This document shows positions 25,183 to 35,174 of a stretch of 64,000 nucleotides of DNA, piece after piece (the first letter of the stretch is position 1; each line of letters opens with the position of its first letter). A program made the translations under genes and the position numbers. This DNA comes from Pseudomonadota bacterium (lineage in GTDB: Bacteria > Pseudomonadota > Gammaproteobacteria > Ga0077536), in the NCBI GenBank assembly GCA_018668255.1, contig JABISZ010000072.1:1-64000 (forward strand). The letters run 5' to 3'. The notes beneath the pieces were generated by a model. That model was not told the origin of the DNA. It saw nothing but the letters and a program-made list of their open reading frames with translations, and did no database searches.

Positions 25183-26259
25183 CTAGCTTAATTTGCTGAT
25201 GACGCCCATCTCATACAATAGAGGCATTATTTCTTTTCTAAATCTTATCGTATCCTGCAGATATGCTTGAAATATCATAAGTACTCCTTTTAACCCTGCA
25301 TCATGCATAGTTTTTATCTTTGTTGCGACTTGTTCAGCAGTGCCAATGACATGAACAGCGCCCGCCCCTACCGTCATCATGTCTAGTGTGAATTGATCAA
25401 ACGATCCACTGCCGATTGCTAGCCCATCTAGCCAATTTTGGGCCGCAACTTCATCTTTTTGAGCAATAATTTTCTCCAACTCATTTTGAGCTTCGTCTTC
25501 GGAATCACGCCATAGAACAAACGGGAAAGCGGCACATTCGACTTGTTTTTGTTTTTTGGCTGCTCGCAGAGAGATATCCTCCACAATCGAGGAAATCGCC
25601 TCAACGGTTGGTGTAGAGATAAAGGCCCAGTCGCATAAGCTAGTGGTCATTTCCTTCGCATCTTCGGATGTGCCAGCATTCGCTATTTCAGGCATCCGTT
25701 TCGGCTGAGGCAAGCAGTATCCGTCTTTGACGTCATACCAAGCTGAGTGGTGATTAAAAGTGCCTGGTGTATCTGCCCATAAACCCTTCAGAATTTCTAT
25801 AAATGCAGCAGTTCTCTGGTAGCGCTCTTCATGCGGCAGGAGTTTAACTCCCATCATTCCAAATTCCTTTTCACTCCACCCGCTTACTAAATTTACTCCC
25901 CATCTACCCCGGCTGATGTGATCTAGAGTCGCTCCCATTTTTGCGACTACTACCGGATTAAAGACCGGGACGTGCACGGTCGAGAAAATTTTGATTTTAG
26001 AAGTGACGGCCAATAACGCTGCGGCCCATGTCATCGTTTCTAATGAAGTCCCTAGATAATCTGTCTCCCCTCCAAATCCGCGCCATCGGCTGACGGGAAA
26101 CAAGAGCTCAAAACCTGCGCTTTCGGCAGCAAGCGCTATACTTTTATTCGACTCGTAAGGCCACTCATCTTCAACTATCCGATAAGTTGAGATTGCAGAC
26201 ATGTTCGAGCAATTTGGCATGAACAATCCGAGTTTCAAATAATCTTCAATTGACGACAA
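25183..26259 (-). CDS. RutA-like LLM flavin monooxygenase
   Basis: A 358-residue luciferase-like monooxygenase in the same branch as the one at 3843-4988. They share the first strand ending PNCSN, the GRWGVNLVSGW segment (SGGRFALNIVCGW in the other) and SRWRGFGG. The start is TTG at 26259, nine bases after AGGA; the first internal ATG would cut into the first beta strand. First gene of the six-gene minus operon. Predicted FMNH2-dependent oxygenation that initiates breakdown of an unknown substrate. A reductase supplying FMNH2 is not encoded nearby. Confidence 0.9.
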   Translation of the reverse strand: MSSIEDYLKLGLFMPNCSNMSAISTYRIVEDEWPYESNKSIALAAESAGFELLFPVSRWRGFGGETDYLGTSLETMTWAAALLAVTSKIKIFSTVHVPVFNPVVVAKMGATLDHISRGRWGVNLVSGWSEKEFGMMGVKLLPHEERYQRTAAFIEILKGLWADTPGTFNHHSAWYDVKDGYCLPQPKRMPEIANAGTSEDAKEMTTSLCDWAFISTPTVEAISSIVEDISLRAAKKQKQVECAAFPFVLWRDSEDEAQNELEKIIAQKDEVAAQNWLDGLAIGSGSFDQFTLDMMTVGAGAVHVIGTAEQVATKIKTMHDAGLKGVLMIFQAYLQDTIRFRKEIMPLLYEMGVISKLS

Positions 26260-26486
26260 TTTTTAATTCCTTTCTCTCAACAGCCTTGGGAGTATTAAAT
26301 TTCTGCACTAACAGCTAAGAATATATCGCGGTTTCTAAGTTTTCGGGTTAAGTATCTAGCTAGTGTTTTAGTATCCGCTTCTTGCGGTAATATACAGAAC
26401 ATATTCTAACTATAAACAATTTATTGAGTGCAAAAACGTTTAAATCACGATAGGTTGAAATATCTTTAAGTCGGGGAGCGTAAATT

Positions 26487-27692
26487 ATGTTGATGCTTGA
26501 GGGAGTGAAGGTGCTAGACCTTACCCAGTATCTGGCAGGACCAACGGTAGGAAGACTAATGGCTGAGATGGGTGCTGAGATTTACAAAGTAGAAATCGGT
26601 CCAAGTGGCGATCCCTCCAGAGGACTTCCTATTACTGAAGATGGGCGGAGCGGTTATTTTATCCAGCAGAATAGAGGAAAAAAAAGTATCGGGCTTGACC
26701 TGCGAAATCCAGAGAGTGTTGGCATACTTCATGATTTAATTCGAAAGGTAGATGTCATAGTTGAGAACTTTGGTCCAGGAGTGATGGAGAAAAAATCACT
26801 TGCTTGGTCAGATGTGCAGAAAATAAACCCTGAAGTAGTCATGGCTTCCATTTCTGCTTATGGCAGAGAAAGTCCTTTGTCTCATAAAACTGGATTTGAT
26901 TGGGCTGCGCAGGCATTTTCTGGACTTATGCATATGAATGGAGAGCGCGACGGCCCACCATTACCCGTCGGCATAGGTATCGCAGATGTTGGAAGTGGGG
27001 TACACGCTTTCTCCGCAATCGGTTATGCCTTGTTTCATCGGTCTCGGACCGGGAGAGGTCAGTGGCTAGATATTAGTATGGTGGATGCGATGTTTCATAA
27101 CCACGATATCTCTTTGCAGGGCTACTCGCTTACAGATGGTAAGTTTAGGCCGCACCGTCAAGGTGCTCACCATGAGTTAATAGCACCTTTTGGAACTTTT
27201 AAAGGTCCTTCGGGGTATATTGTGATTTTAACGCTTCAGCCTCAATGGAAGAACGTATGTGTTGCTATTGGTCGACCTGATCTAGAATTAGACCCTCGGT
27301 ATCGTGAGCCAAAGGATAGAGGGGCTAGGCAGGATGAAATTATCGACATAATTGAGGCATGGATGGCAACTTACCCGGACAATGAGACTATCCTTAATCA
27401 TTTAGATGAACATCGGGTGCCCACTGCCCCGGTTATGGATCCCGTTGATGCGATCAATCATCCTTATTTCAGGGAGCGAGGTATGATCAAGGAAATTGAT
27501 GACCCCGTTATGGGTAAGCTTACAATCCCAGGTTTCCCTCTTAGGTTCTCGGACCAGCCTGAAAGGCTCGAGCTAGTAGCACCTACTTTGGGCCAACATA
27601 ATCAAGAAATTCTTGAACAGGTTTTAGATTATTCCGAAGAAAAAATAAACGAGCTTAAGGCGTCCGGAGTATTAGTTTCTGGTCCTCGCTAA
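26487..27692 (+). CDS. CaiB/BaiF family class III CoA-transferase
   Basis: A 401-residue class III CoA-transferase that moves CoA between carboxylic acids through an aspartyl-CoA intermediate. Seen: the N-terminus LEGVKVLDLTQYLAGPTVGR, AEIYKVE, the conserved ENFGPGVME, and the probable catalytic Asp in ISMVDAMFHN. GGGGAG lies eight bases upstream of the ATG. It leads an operon with an amidase (29 bases on) and HyuA. It diverges from the LLM operon. Likely activates the acid left after C-N bond cleavage; donor and acceptor unknown. Confidence 0.93.
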   Translation: MLMLEGVKVLDLTQYLAGPTVGRLMAEMGAEIYKVEIGPSGDPSRGLPITEDGRSGYFIQQNRGKKSIGLDLRNPESVGILHDLIRKVDVIVENFGPGVMEKKSLAWSDVQKINPEVVMASISAYGRESPLSHKTGFDWAAQAFSGLMHMNGERDGPPLPVGIGIADVGSGVHAFSAIGYALFHRSRTGRGQWLDISMVDAMFHNHDISLQGYSLTDGKFRPHRQGAHHELIAPFGTFKGPSGYIVILTLQPQWKNVCVAIGRPDLELDPRYREPKDRGARQDEIIDIIEAWMATYPDNETILNHLDEHRVPTAPVMDPVDAINHPYFRERGMIKEIDDPVMGKLTIPGFPLRFSDQPERLELVAPTLGQHNQEILEQVLDYSEEKINELKASGVLVSGPR

Positions 27693-27721
27693 AAAGAATA
27701 GAAAGGGAAGAGGAAAGTAAA

Positions 27722-29143
27722 ATGCATGAGATTTTAAAGTGTTCGATGATCGAGCAAGCCAGATTAGTGAAGACGGGAAAAGTATCCCCTCGCGAGTTAC
27801 TCGAAGCAGCTATAGAGCGCATTGAAGCCGTGAATCCTCAATTGAACGCGGTTGTCCTTCCCATGTACGCTTTAGCTGAAAAAGCCTTGTCTGAGCTAAA
27901 AGGTAGTGAACCTTATGCGGGAGTTCCGATGCTCCTCAAAGACGTTTTAGCTGAGTATGCCGGTTCTCCAATGACAGAGGGATCACGCTTCCTGCAAGGA
28001 TATGTCTCGTCTCGAGATTCTGAGTTGGTTCGACGTTATCGTACCGCTGGTTTCATCGTATGTGGTAAAACTAATTCTCCTGAATTTGCATCAATGCCTA
28101 CGACAGAGCCAGAGTTATATGGCCCTACAAAAAACCCTTGGGACCTTTCCCGGTCGCCGGGAGGTTCCTCTGGAGGGTCAGCTGCAGCAGTAGCTTCCGG
28201 AATGGTTTCTGTCGCACATGCAAATGACGGTGGCGGATCGACTCGTGTGCCGGCATCGGCTTGTGGTTTGGTTGGTTTGAAAGGGACTCGAGGACGGAAC
28301 CCCATGGGACCGGATTATGGTGAGATTGGGGCTGCTGGTTTATTATCTGAGCATGTAGTCACCAGAACGGTTGCAGATAGCGCTGCGATGCTAGATGTGA
28401 CAGCCGGATCAGATTTAGGAGCTCCATTTGGGTCTCCTCCTAAGCCAAAGTCTTTTTTGGATCTTGTGAACAGAGCACCTAGAAAGCTGCGAATAGCATT
28501 TTCTGATCAACCTGTCTTAAGTACTCCGGTGCATAGCGATTGTGTGACCGCCGTGCACGATATAGCAGCCCTTTGTGAAGAATTAGGACATGATGTCGTG
28601 GAAGCGAAGCCTGAGGTAGATGCGGAGCATTTCAACCAATTTTTCTCTACTATTTGGTTAGCGATGGTTGGTTGGATGATACGCGATTGGGAGCGTCGTC
28701 TTGGCCGAAAAGCGGAACCTGAATTTTTTGAGAGACATACATGGAAAATGTACTTATTAGATATGGAAAGGCGTCCTTCTGATCTACTACTTGCGATTCA
28801 CGACATGCATAAGTTTGGACGTGATGTTGCTCCCTTTTTTGAAGAACATGACGTATGGCTGACGCCAACATTGACTGAGCCTCCTCCATTACTAGGACAT
28901 TTTGATTTCGATCCTAAGAATCGCCGACAAGCCACTGAAAGGTTAGAGCAATTTCCACGATTTACATCTTTTGCAAATGTCACAGGGCAACCTGCTATTT
29001 CTTTGCCGCTGCACTGGAGTAATACTAGCCTCCCAATTGGTGTCCAGTTTATTGGTCGCTATGCGGATGAGGGGACTTTATTTCAGTTGGCAGGTCAATT
29101 AGAGGAAAGTCGCCCTTGGGCTCACCGTTGGCCGCAGATATAA
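27722..29143 (+). CDS. Amidase (amidase-signature family)
   Basis: A 473-residue amidase-signature hydrolase with a Ser-cisSer-Lys triad. Seen: Lys in MLLKDV, the Gly/Ser-rich stretch [18 protein letters not shown], and [20 protein letters not shown] containing the nucleophilic Ser. It cleaves a carboxamide to acid and ammonia or amine. It lies between CaiB/BaiF and HyuA, 29 and 10 bases away. Specificity cannot be read; the family also covers aryl-acylamidases and Glu-tRNA amidotransferase A, but a gatCAB context is absent. Confidence 0.93.
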   Translation: MHEILKCSMIEQARLVKTGKVSPRELLEAAIERIEAVNPQLNAVVLPMYALAEKALSELKGSEPYAGVPMLLKDVLAEYAGSPMTEGSRFLQGYVSSRDSELVRRYRTAGFIVCGKTNSPEFASMPTTEPELYGPTKNPWDLSRSPGGSSGGSAAAVASGMVSVAHANDGGGSTRVPASACGLVGLKGTRGRNPMGPDYGEIGAAGLLSEHVVTRTVADSAAMLDVTAGSDLGAPFGSPPKPKSFLDLVNRAPRKLRIAFSDQPVLSTPVHSDCVTAVHDIAALCEELGHDVVEAKPEVDAEHFNQFFSTIWLAMVGWMIRDWERRLGRKAEPEFFERHTWKMYLLDMERRPSDLLLAIHDMHKFGRDVAPFFEEHDVWLTPTLTEPPPLLGHFDFDPKNRRQATERLEQFPRFTSFANVTGQPAISLPLHWSNTSLPIGVQFIGRYADEGTLFQLAGQLEESRPWAHRWPQI

Positions 29144-29153
29144 GGGTGTTGCC

Positions 29154-31196
29154 ATGACTGAGAAGAAGATTGTTAGTATCGATGTAGGCGGCACGTTTAC
29201 TGATGCCCTCGTTGTAGCCGCCGATGGTGCAATCTGCGCGCATAAATTCAATAACAGTAACAAGTTACAGATCAAGAAATTTCTGCAGCAGCACGAAGAC
29301 TCTACTACTACTTTTCTATATAGCACTACCGCCGCTGTGAACGCGCTTCTAACAGGAGATTTTCCGAATGTAGGTCTGGTTGTTAACGAAGGCTTTCGCG
29401 GATTACTTGAAACGGCACGCTTGCCTGAAAGAGCGGGAAAAGACAAAGGTAGCCAGCTTCCAAGGAGGCTTGTACCTTCAGAGTTTGTGAGAGAGGTGAG
29501 TTGTAGAGTGGGTGCTGATGGCACAGTGAGTAGATTAATCAATCCAGAACAAGTAAAGAATGTCGCGGCAGAGTTTAGAGGTTTGGCTGTAAAGCGTGTT
29601 GTTATATCGCTTTTGCATAGCTATCAATTCCCCGAGCAGGAGGCGGCAATAGCGGCATTATTTGCTGTCTACGCGCCAGATATAGAAGTTATTGTTTCAA
29701 GCGATGTTTTGTCTGAATCTAGGGAATATGAGCGCACCATTGCCGCTGTCTTAAGTGCCTGCTTAGGTCCTGTATTAGAGGAGAATTTAGAGTCTATTTT
29801 AGGCCCTAATAGCGACAGTAAGAATATTTTGGTTATGCAAGGTAACGGAGGGCTTGCCAGTGCTCAGTCAGCTTTAGAGCACCCATTGACAACAATTTTT
29901 TCAGGCCCAGTAGCTGCAGTTTCTGGGATGGCTTGGTTGGCAAGCTTAGCCGGATACGAAAACCTTATTACCTTTGACGTAGGGGGTACCTCTACTGACG
30001 TTTCTCTCATTCAAGACGGTAAATACCAGACGTTTCCAGCGACGGAGATTGCGGGTTTTCCTCTAAGGATCCCGATGGTAGATGTACTCTCGATAGGGGC
30101 AGGAGGAGGATCGATCGCTTTTGAAGCAGCGGATAAACGCTGGCATGTAGGCCCTAATAGTGCCGGTGCAGAGCCTGGGCCTGCATGCTATGGGCTTGGC
30201 GGTACAGAGCCGACGCTCACCGATGCCAACTTAATTCTGGGTCGGATCCCTAAGGGCTTGCTTGGCGGTGAAATGATATTAGACGAAGACGCCAGCTTAT
30301 CTGTGCTTACTAACTTTGGCTTAACAAGAGGTCTTAGTCCTGAAGCTGCAGCTATAGGGATGTTAGAAATAGCGATCAACTCAATGTGTGGGGCTATTAG
30401 ACGGGTATCAGTTCTACGAGGGAGAGAAGCTGCTAGTCTCACTCTTGTTGCGATGGGTGGTGCGGGTCCAATATTCGCAGCAGAGGTGGCCGAGCTTATA
30501 GGTATTACGACTGTGGTAGTTCCACCTGATCCTAGTTTAGCTGCAGCATGGGGAGTTTATGTCGCCGACATCACCCGTGATTTTTCACTTGCATTCGAGT
30601 ACCTCGCAGATACTGTCTGTTCCGAAGAACTGGAGTCAGGATTTATGGAATTGGAGAAAAAATCCTCAATCTGGATTGAGACAGAACTTCTTAAATTTAG
30701 TGACTGCAAGGTAGTTAGGAAGCTGGATCTAAAATATGAAGGGATGACACATGGGACGACTGTTGATTTTAAATTAGGTAGCAATATTAAAAATAGCTTG
30801 GAGGAGGCCGTTGAATTATTCCATCACAGGCATGCTGAACTAACAGGCCATCTTTGGAAGGAGCATGAGAGAGTAGAGATTATTAACTTAAGGTTAGCTA
30901 TCAGCGCCGCCCAGTCAAACTCGTTGCCGTTACCGCAGAAGCCAGCGAAGCAAATTAATGCTAACAATTCAGCACTCAAGCGAATATTTTTTCACGGCGG
31001 GTTTGGCTCTATTGAGAGCCAAGTGTATCAGCGGAAAAATTTGCCTTCATCTTTTTTCATTGTTGGTCCGGCACTTATTGAACAAGAAAGCGCGACCATT
31101 GTCTTGCCTCCTAACTGGAACGCCAGCACAGATGAAAGCGGGAATTTAATACTTAGATCGCACCAACCAGACTCAGAGATGTTGCCCATCGTTTAG
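29154..31196 (+). CDS. Hydantoinase/oxoprolinase subunit A, not paired with a B subunit
   Basis: A 680-residue HyuA-family ATPase-fold protein. Seen: N-terminal nucleotide loop SIDVGGTFTDA, FDVGGTSTDVSLI, GAGGGSIAF and EPGPACYGLGG, all typical of hydantoinase A / 5-oxoprolinase. These couple ATP hydrolysis to opening of cyclic amides or, with other partners, to carboxylation. No B subunit follows it; the only HyuB in the window belongs beside the second HyuA at 33090. It starts ten bases after the amidase stop. It is convergent with the acyl-CoA synthetase. Confidence 0.92.
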   Translation: MTEKKIVSIDVGGTFTDALVVAADGAICAHKFNNSNKLQIKKFLQQHEDSTTTFLYSTTAAVNALLTGDFPNVGLVVNEGFRGLLETARLPERAGKDKGSQLPRRLVPSEFVREVSCRVGADGTVSRLINPEQVKNVAAEFRGLAVKRVVISLLHSYQFPEQEAAIAALFAVYAPDIEVIVSSDVLSESREYERTIAAVLSACLGPVLEENLESILGPNSDSKNILVMQGNGGLASAQSALEHPLTTIFSGPVAAVSGMAWLASLAGYENLITFDVGGTSTDVSLIQDGKYQTFPATEIAGFPLRIPMVDVLSIGAGGGSIAFEAADKRWHVGPNSAGAEPGPACYGLGGTEPTLTDANLILGRIPKGLLGGEMILDEDASLSVLTNFGLTRGLSPEAAAIGMLEIAINSMCGAIRRVSVLRGREAASLTLVAMGGAGPIFAAEVAELIGITTVVVPPDPSLAAAWGVYVADITRDFSLAFEYLADTVCSEELESGFMELEKKSSIWIETELLKFSDCKVVRKLDLKYEGMTHGTTVDFKLGSNIKNSLEEAVELFHHRHAELTGHLWKEHERVEIINLRLAISAAQSNSLPLPQKPAKQINANNSALKRIFFHGGFGSIESQVYQRKNLPSSFFIVGPALIEQESATIVLPPNWNASTDESGNLILRSHQPDSEMLPIV

Positions 31197-31241
31197 TGGT
31201 AACTTTCTTGCATCTTTCGGCCTCCTGAAAATCAGCAGCAA

Positions 31242-31255
31242 AGCGTCGCGACGCT
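31242..31255. repeat. 14-base perfect palindrome between convergent genes
   Basis: AGCGTCGCGACGCT reads the same on both strands. It lies between the convergent HyuA and acyl-CoA synthetase genes and includes part of the latter's stop codon. It has no T-run, so it is not a normal terminator, although it could form a cruciform or be chance. Confidence 0.4.
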
Positions 31256-32870
31256 ACCCTAGAATATCCACAGCTTGCTTTCTTAGCTTCGCTTTCTGTA
31301 CTTTCCCGGAAGAGGTCATTGGAAATTCCTGCACAAAAATAATATGCCGGGGTATTTTGAAGCTAGCAATTTTACCTTTTAAAAACCCGGTAATCTCGTC
31401 CGGAGCAAGCATGATATCGCTTTTTAATATCGTAAATGCTACGCCTACCTCATGCAGGCGTTCGTCTGGATAAGCAACTACCGACGTTGCTTGAATCCCA
31501 GGAATTTTCATTAGGTGTGCTTCTACTTCTGCAGGAGAGACATTTTCTCCGCCTACCTTAAGCATATCTTTGTATCTGCCTAAAAAAATTAAACGACCAT
31601 CTTCCCGGACCTTTGCGGTGTCACCTGTTTTAAACCAACCATCCTCAGTAAAGCTTTCTGCAGTAGCTTTGGGTTTTTTATAATAGCCTTGCATTAGAGT
31701 ATAACCTTTCACTCTGAGCTCACCCAATTCATCTGGTTGCACTGTGATACCACTATCGGGGTTGACTACTTTGAAACTAATGTCGCTCATGGGGTAGCCA
31801 GATGCATAGATTCTTTGCTCGCGTGTGTCGGTTGGGAATGAGAGAGCTGCAAATGCCCAAATCTCTGTCATGCCAAACCCAGATACCGTAGGGCAGAAGA
31901 CATCTTGAGCCAATTCGGCAACAGGGATAGTTGCTTCGGTTCCCGCCGGCAAAGTTCCTAATCGGAGTGTTGAAACATCCGCTTGTAGGCTTCTTTGTGC
32001 GTCCAGTAAATCTTTCCAGTGAGTATCAAACCCATGGGCTAAAGTCACCTTCTCTTTTTCGATTAGGGTAAGGGCTTTGCCAGCATCAAAGTTTTCCATT
32101 AAGATCTGTTTTGCTCCTGTTAGAGCGCATATCATCATTATTTCTGACAATGCATAGATGTGGAACATAGGTAGATAATTGATATGAATATCCGTAAAAG
32201 TAATTCCAAGAATCGAGGCTCTTTCCATACAGTTTCGAATGTTGGTATGGTTGTGCATCACTCCTTTGGGATCGCCCGTAGTACCTGATGTATAACCTAT
32301 CAGCATTAGATCATCTGGTGCTACTTGTGACTCACGTTCTTGGAGCTGTTCGTCTGTGATTTTTTCTCCAGAGGATAGAACTTCCGTCCATAAGCTTGTA
32401 TCACCGTAATGCTCTGTACCTACGAAAACAATTCTGCGGAGGTCTGGAAATTCACTGATCCCATCTTTAAGAGACTCAGGGTTTGGTATGACTTCTTTGA
32501 TCATTTCTAGGTAGTTTACTGGACCGGATCTATCGTCTGATAAAAGTGTTCCAGTGTTGGATTGAGAGAGTACATATCTTATGTCATCGCTACGATACCG
32601 GGTATTTAGGGGCACTAAGACTCCACCGACTTTGGCAACCGCATACATCAAGAAAAGCCACTCTGGTTTGTTATTCATCCAAAGGGCAACTTTCTCTCCA
32701 GGTTCTACGCCCAGAGAGATCAGACCTTTAGCTGCAGCCGAAACACCGGCTTCAAACTCCAACCATGTCCACCTGTTTTCTCCAAAAACTAGTGCTTCAC
32801 GGTTTCCCCATTTTTTCGCTGCTTCTTTAGAAGTTTCGCCTAACGTTCTTTTTTCGAACCATTCTGACAT
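31254..32870 (-). CDS. Acyl-CoA synthetase (AMP-binding family)
   Basis: A 538-residue adenylate-forming ligase that activates a carboxylic acid to acyl-AMP and then acyl-CoA. Seen: the phosphate loop IGYTSGTTGDPKG, FGMTEIW, a GWFKTGDTAKV segment and the C-terminal catalytic Lys in SSGKVQKAKLR. The length fits medium- or long-chain and aryl-CoA ligases. It is single on its strand, flanked by HyuA genes on the other strand. The acid is unknown; context suggests the product of ring opening or amide cleavage. Confidence 0.93.
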   Translation of the reverse strand: MSEWFEKRTLGETSKEAAKKWGNREALVFGENRWTWLEFEAGVSAAAKGLISLGVEPGEKVALWMNNKPEWLFLMYAVAKVGGVLVPLNTRYRSDDIRYVLSQSNTGTLLSDDRSGPVNYLEMIKEVIPNPESLKDGISEFPDLRRIVFVGTEHYGDTSLWTEVLSSGEKITDEQLQERESQVAPDDLMLIGYTSGTTGDPKGVMHNHTNIRNCMERASILGITFTDIHINYLPMFHIYALSEIMMICALTGAKQILMENFDAGKALTLIEKEKVTLAHGFDTHWKDLLDAQRSLQADVSTLRLGTLPAGTEATIPVAELAQDVFCPTVSGFGMTEIWAFAALSFPTDTREQRIYASGYPMSDISFKVVNPDSGITVQPDELGELRVKGYTLMQGYYKKPKATAESFTEDGWFKTGDTAKVREDGRLIFLGRYKDMLKVGGENVSPAEVEAHLMKIPGIQATSVVAYPDERLHEVGVAFTILKSDIMLAPDEITGFLKGKIASFKIPRHIIFVQEFPMTSSGKVQKAKLRKQAVDILG

Positions 32871-33089
32871 TTTTTATTGCCCTTTCGTTGTTCTTGACTA
32901 ATTGTGGATAACAGGCATGGTTCTATTTTTAGCTGATCGTTGTCAACTACCACGCTTTAAGAGTTTTTCAGTACTTGCCGAGAGTCTTTTTGCACGGCAT
33001 TATAAGTAAGTATCTGTCGATGTTTCTAGCTTTGTCTGTTTGGCCGAAGTATAGAGTCGATCGTGGTCACGAAAACAGGGGAGCAAGCT

Positions 33090-35156
33090 ATGGCTTGGCG
33101 GCTAGCAGTAGATATCGGTGGAACTTTTACTGATGTGGTGGCATTGGAGGAAGGCTCTGGCGAAGTGCACCTTATGAAAGTTCCCACCACTCCGGGAGAT
33201 CCATCGCGTGGATTTATCCAAGGGATAGAAAAAATTACTGAACTTGGTGGTGTTTCGTCGAGTGACGTCGCCGCGGTTTTTCACGGCACTACGGTCGCAA
33301 CCAATGCAATACTTCAAAGACGCTATTCTAAAATTGGTTTGGTGACTACTATCGGTTATCGTGAGCAACTAGAAGTTGCTAGGCAAACAGTCCCAGGAGA
33401 ATTCGGAGATATAACTTGGTGGGTGAAGCCAGAGAGAGTCGTGCCTTTAGAACTCGTAAGAGAAGTCACTGGTCGAATCAATGTTGAAGGAAAACAGCTA
33501 ACGCCGATTAACAGGGATGAAGTTCGAGCAGTGGCTCTCGAGTTTCGTAGGCTTGGAGTTTCTGCGATTGCTGTATCGTTACTTCATTCTTATCGCGACC
33601 CTTCTCATGAGCGACAGGTGAGGGAATTTATTAGAGAGGTTTACCCTGAGTGCTTCATCTCCATTTCTTCTGATATATTGCGAGAGTATCGAGAATACGA
33701 AAGAACTAATACCACTTGCCTGAATACAGCATTGATGCCTCTATTATCAAATTATCATGAAAAATTGAGCGCCGAGTTAGCCGATAAAAAAATAACTGCG
33801 CCTTTTTATATTATGAGATCAAGCGGGGGACTCGCTAAAGCGGAGGAGATCTCTCGTCAACCAATTACAGCTGCGTTATCTGGCCCTGCCGCAGGAGTTA
33901 TAGCTGCCTGTCACTTTGGAAAGCTGAGCGGATTTGAGGATGTAATATGTTTTGATGTTGGGGGTACATCGGCTGATATCTGTCTCGTGGAAGGAGGTCA
34001 GCCAAGGATGCTAACAGAGGGGCGAGTAGACATTTATGATGTGAAAACCCCAATGATCGATATGCACACAGTTGGCGCTGGTGGAGGCTCTATCGCTTGG
34101 TTAGCTGGTGGGCGGAGTTTGAAAGTGGGGCCTGAGAGTGCAGGAGCCTTGCCAGGGCCTGCATGCTATGGGCGTGGCGGGGAGTTACCTACTGTTACTG
34201 ATGCTAACGCAGTTTTGGGTCGTTTAACGACTGCCTTAGCGGGGGGTGATGTGAGCCTAGATTATGCAAGATCTGAAGGTGCTATCAAAACGATTGCAGG
34301 ACCCCTTGGCCTTAACTTGACGGATGCTGCTGATGGAATACTTCGGATTGCTATAGAAAATATGGCGGCCGGGATCAGGACAGTTTCAGTGAAACGAGGG
34401 AGAGATCCACGAGACTACGCTCTGATTGCATTTGGAGGCGCTGGACCTTTGCATGCATGCTACTTGGCTGATTGGTTAGGGATGAAAAAAGTGGTGATTC
34501 CTCCTAGTCCTGGAGTTACCTCAGCTTATGGGTTATTACTAACTGATGTAAGAATTGATGCTGTTCACACAGCGGTGCAGCGAGAAGACAAATTTAGCGC
34601 AGCTGCTATTGAGCAGCATTTTTTGGAGCTACAGACCAGAGTAAAAGATAACCTTTTCAGCGAAGGTTTCAACTCGGATAATATTGAGCTGCAGCACTTT
34701 GTCGATATGCGATATGGAGGTCAGGCCTATGAAGTAAGGCTACCTTTTCTAAACGATATAAGTTCTACAGAAGATAAATTACAACAAGCCATCAGTGACT
34801 TTCATAGTTCTCACCAGGACTTGTATGGCTATTCCTATGAAGGTAGAGAGCTTGTGGAGCTCGTGAATGTGGGTGTCACAGGTCTAGGTTTGTTAGAAAG
34901 ACCCAAAATTCGGAAACAGAAAATTGCCGGAAAATCACCTGAACAGGCGATGCGTGGAAAATCTCGAGTCTACTTCCCGCAAACCCAAGGGCGTGTCGAG
35001 TGCCCTATTTTTTCCCGAGAGTTACTAGTGGCAGGCAATGAGATTATAGGCCCAGCAATTATAGAACAATACGATTCGACTACGGTTCTTAACCCAGATT
35101 GGGTGGCGCGATTAGATGAATGGGGATGTCTAGTTTTAAGTCGTCACGAAGACTAG
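33090..35156 (+). CDS. hyuA: Hydantoinase/N-methylhydantoinase subunit A
   Basis: A 688-residue HyuA-family protein. The ATG at 33090 follows AGGGGAG by six bases; an upstream GTG at 33063 is unlikely. Seen: AVDIGGTFTDVV, FDVGGTSADICLV, GAGGGSIAWLAGG and LPGPACYGRGG. It is followed after 18 bases by hyuB, which makes the ATP-dependent A/B pair that opens cyclic imides, hydantoins or oxoproline-like lactams. It is about as long as, and homologous to, the orphan HyuA at 29154. The exact substrate is not predictable because this family also includes acetophenone- and acetone-carboxylase-like members. Confidence 0.93.
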   Translation: MAWRLAVDIGGTFTDVVALEEGSGEVHLMKVPTTPGDPSRGFIQGIEKITELGGVSSSDVAAVFHGTTVATNAILQRRYSKIGLVTTIGYREQLEVARQTVPGEFGDITWWVKPERVVPLELVREVTGRINVEGKQLTPINRDEVRAVALEFRRLGVSAIAVSLLHSYRDPSHERQVREFIREVYPECFISISSDILREYREYERTNTTCLNTALMPLLSNYHEKLSAELADKKITAPFYIMRSSGGLAKAEEISRQPITAALSGPAAGVIAACHFGKLSGFEDVICFDVGGTSADICLVEGGQPRMLTEGRVDIYDVKTPMIDMHTVGAGGGSIAWLAGGRSLKVGPESAGALPGPACYGRGGELPTVTDANAVLGRLTTALAGGDVSLDYARSEGAIKTIAGPLGLNLTDAADGILRIAIENMAAGIRTVSVKRGRDPRDYALIAFGGAGPLHACYLADWLGMKKVVIPPSPGVTSAYGLLLTDVRIDAVHTAVQREDKFSAAAIEQHFLELQTRVKDNLFSEGFNSDNIELQHFVDMRYGGQAYEVRLPFLNDISSTEDKLQQAISDFHSSHQDLYGYSYEGRELVELVNVGVTGLGLLERPKIRKQKIAGKSPEQAMRGKSRVYFPQTQGRVECPIFSRELLVAGNEIIGPAIIEQYDSTTVLNPDWVARLDEWGCLVLSRHED

Positions 35157-35174
35157 TTTAGAAGGAGTAATAGC

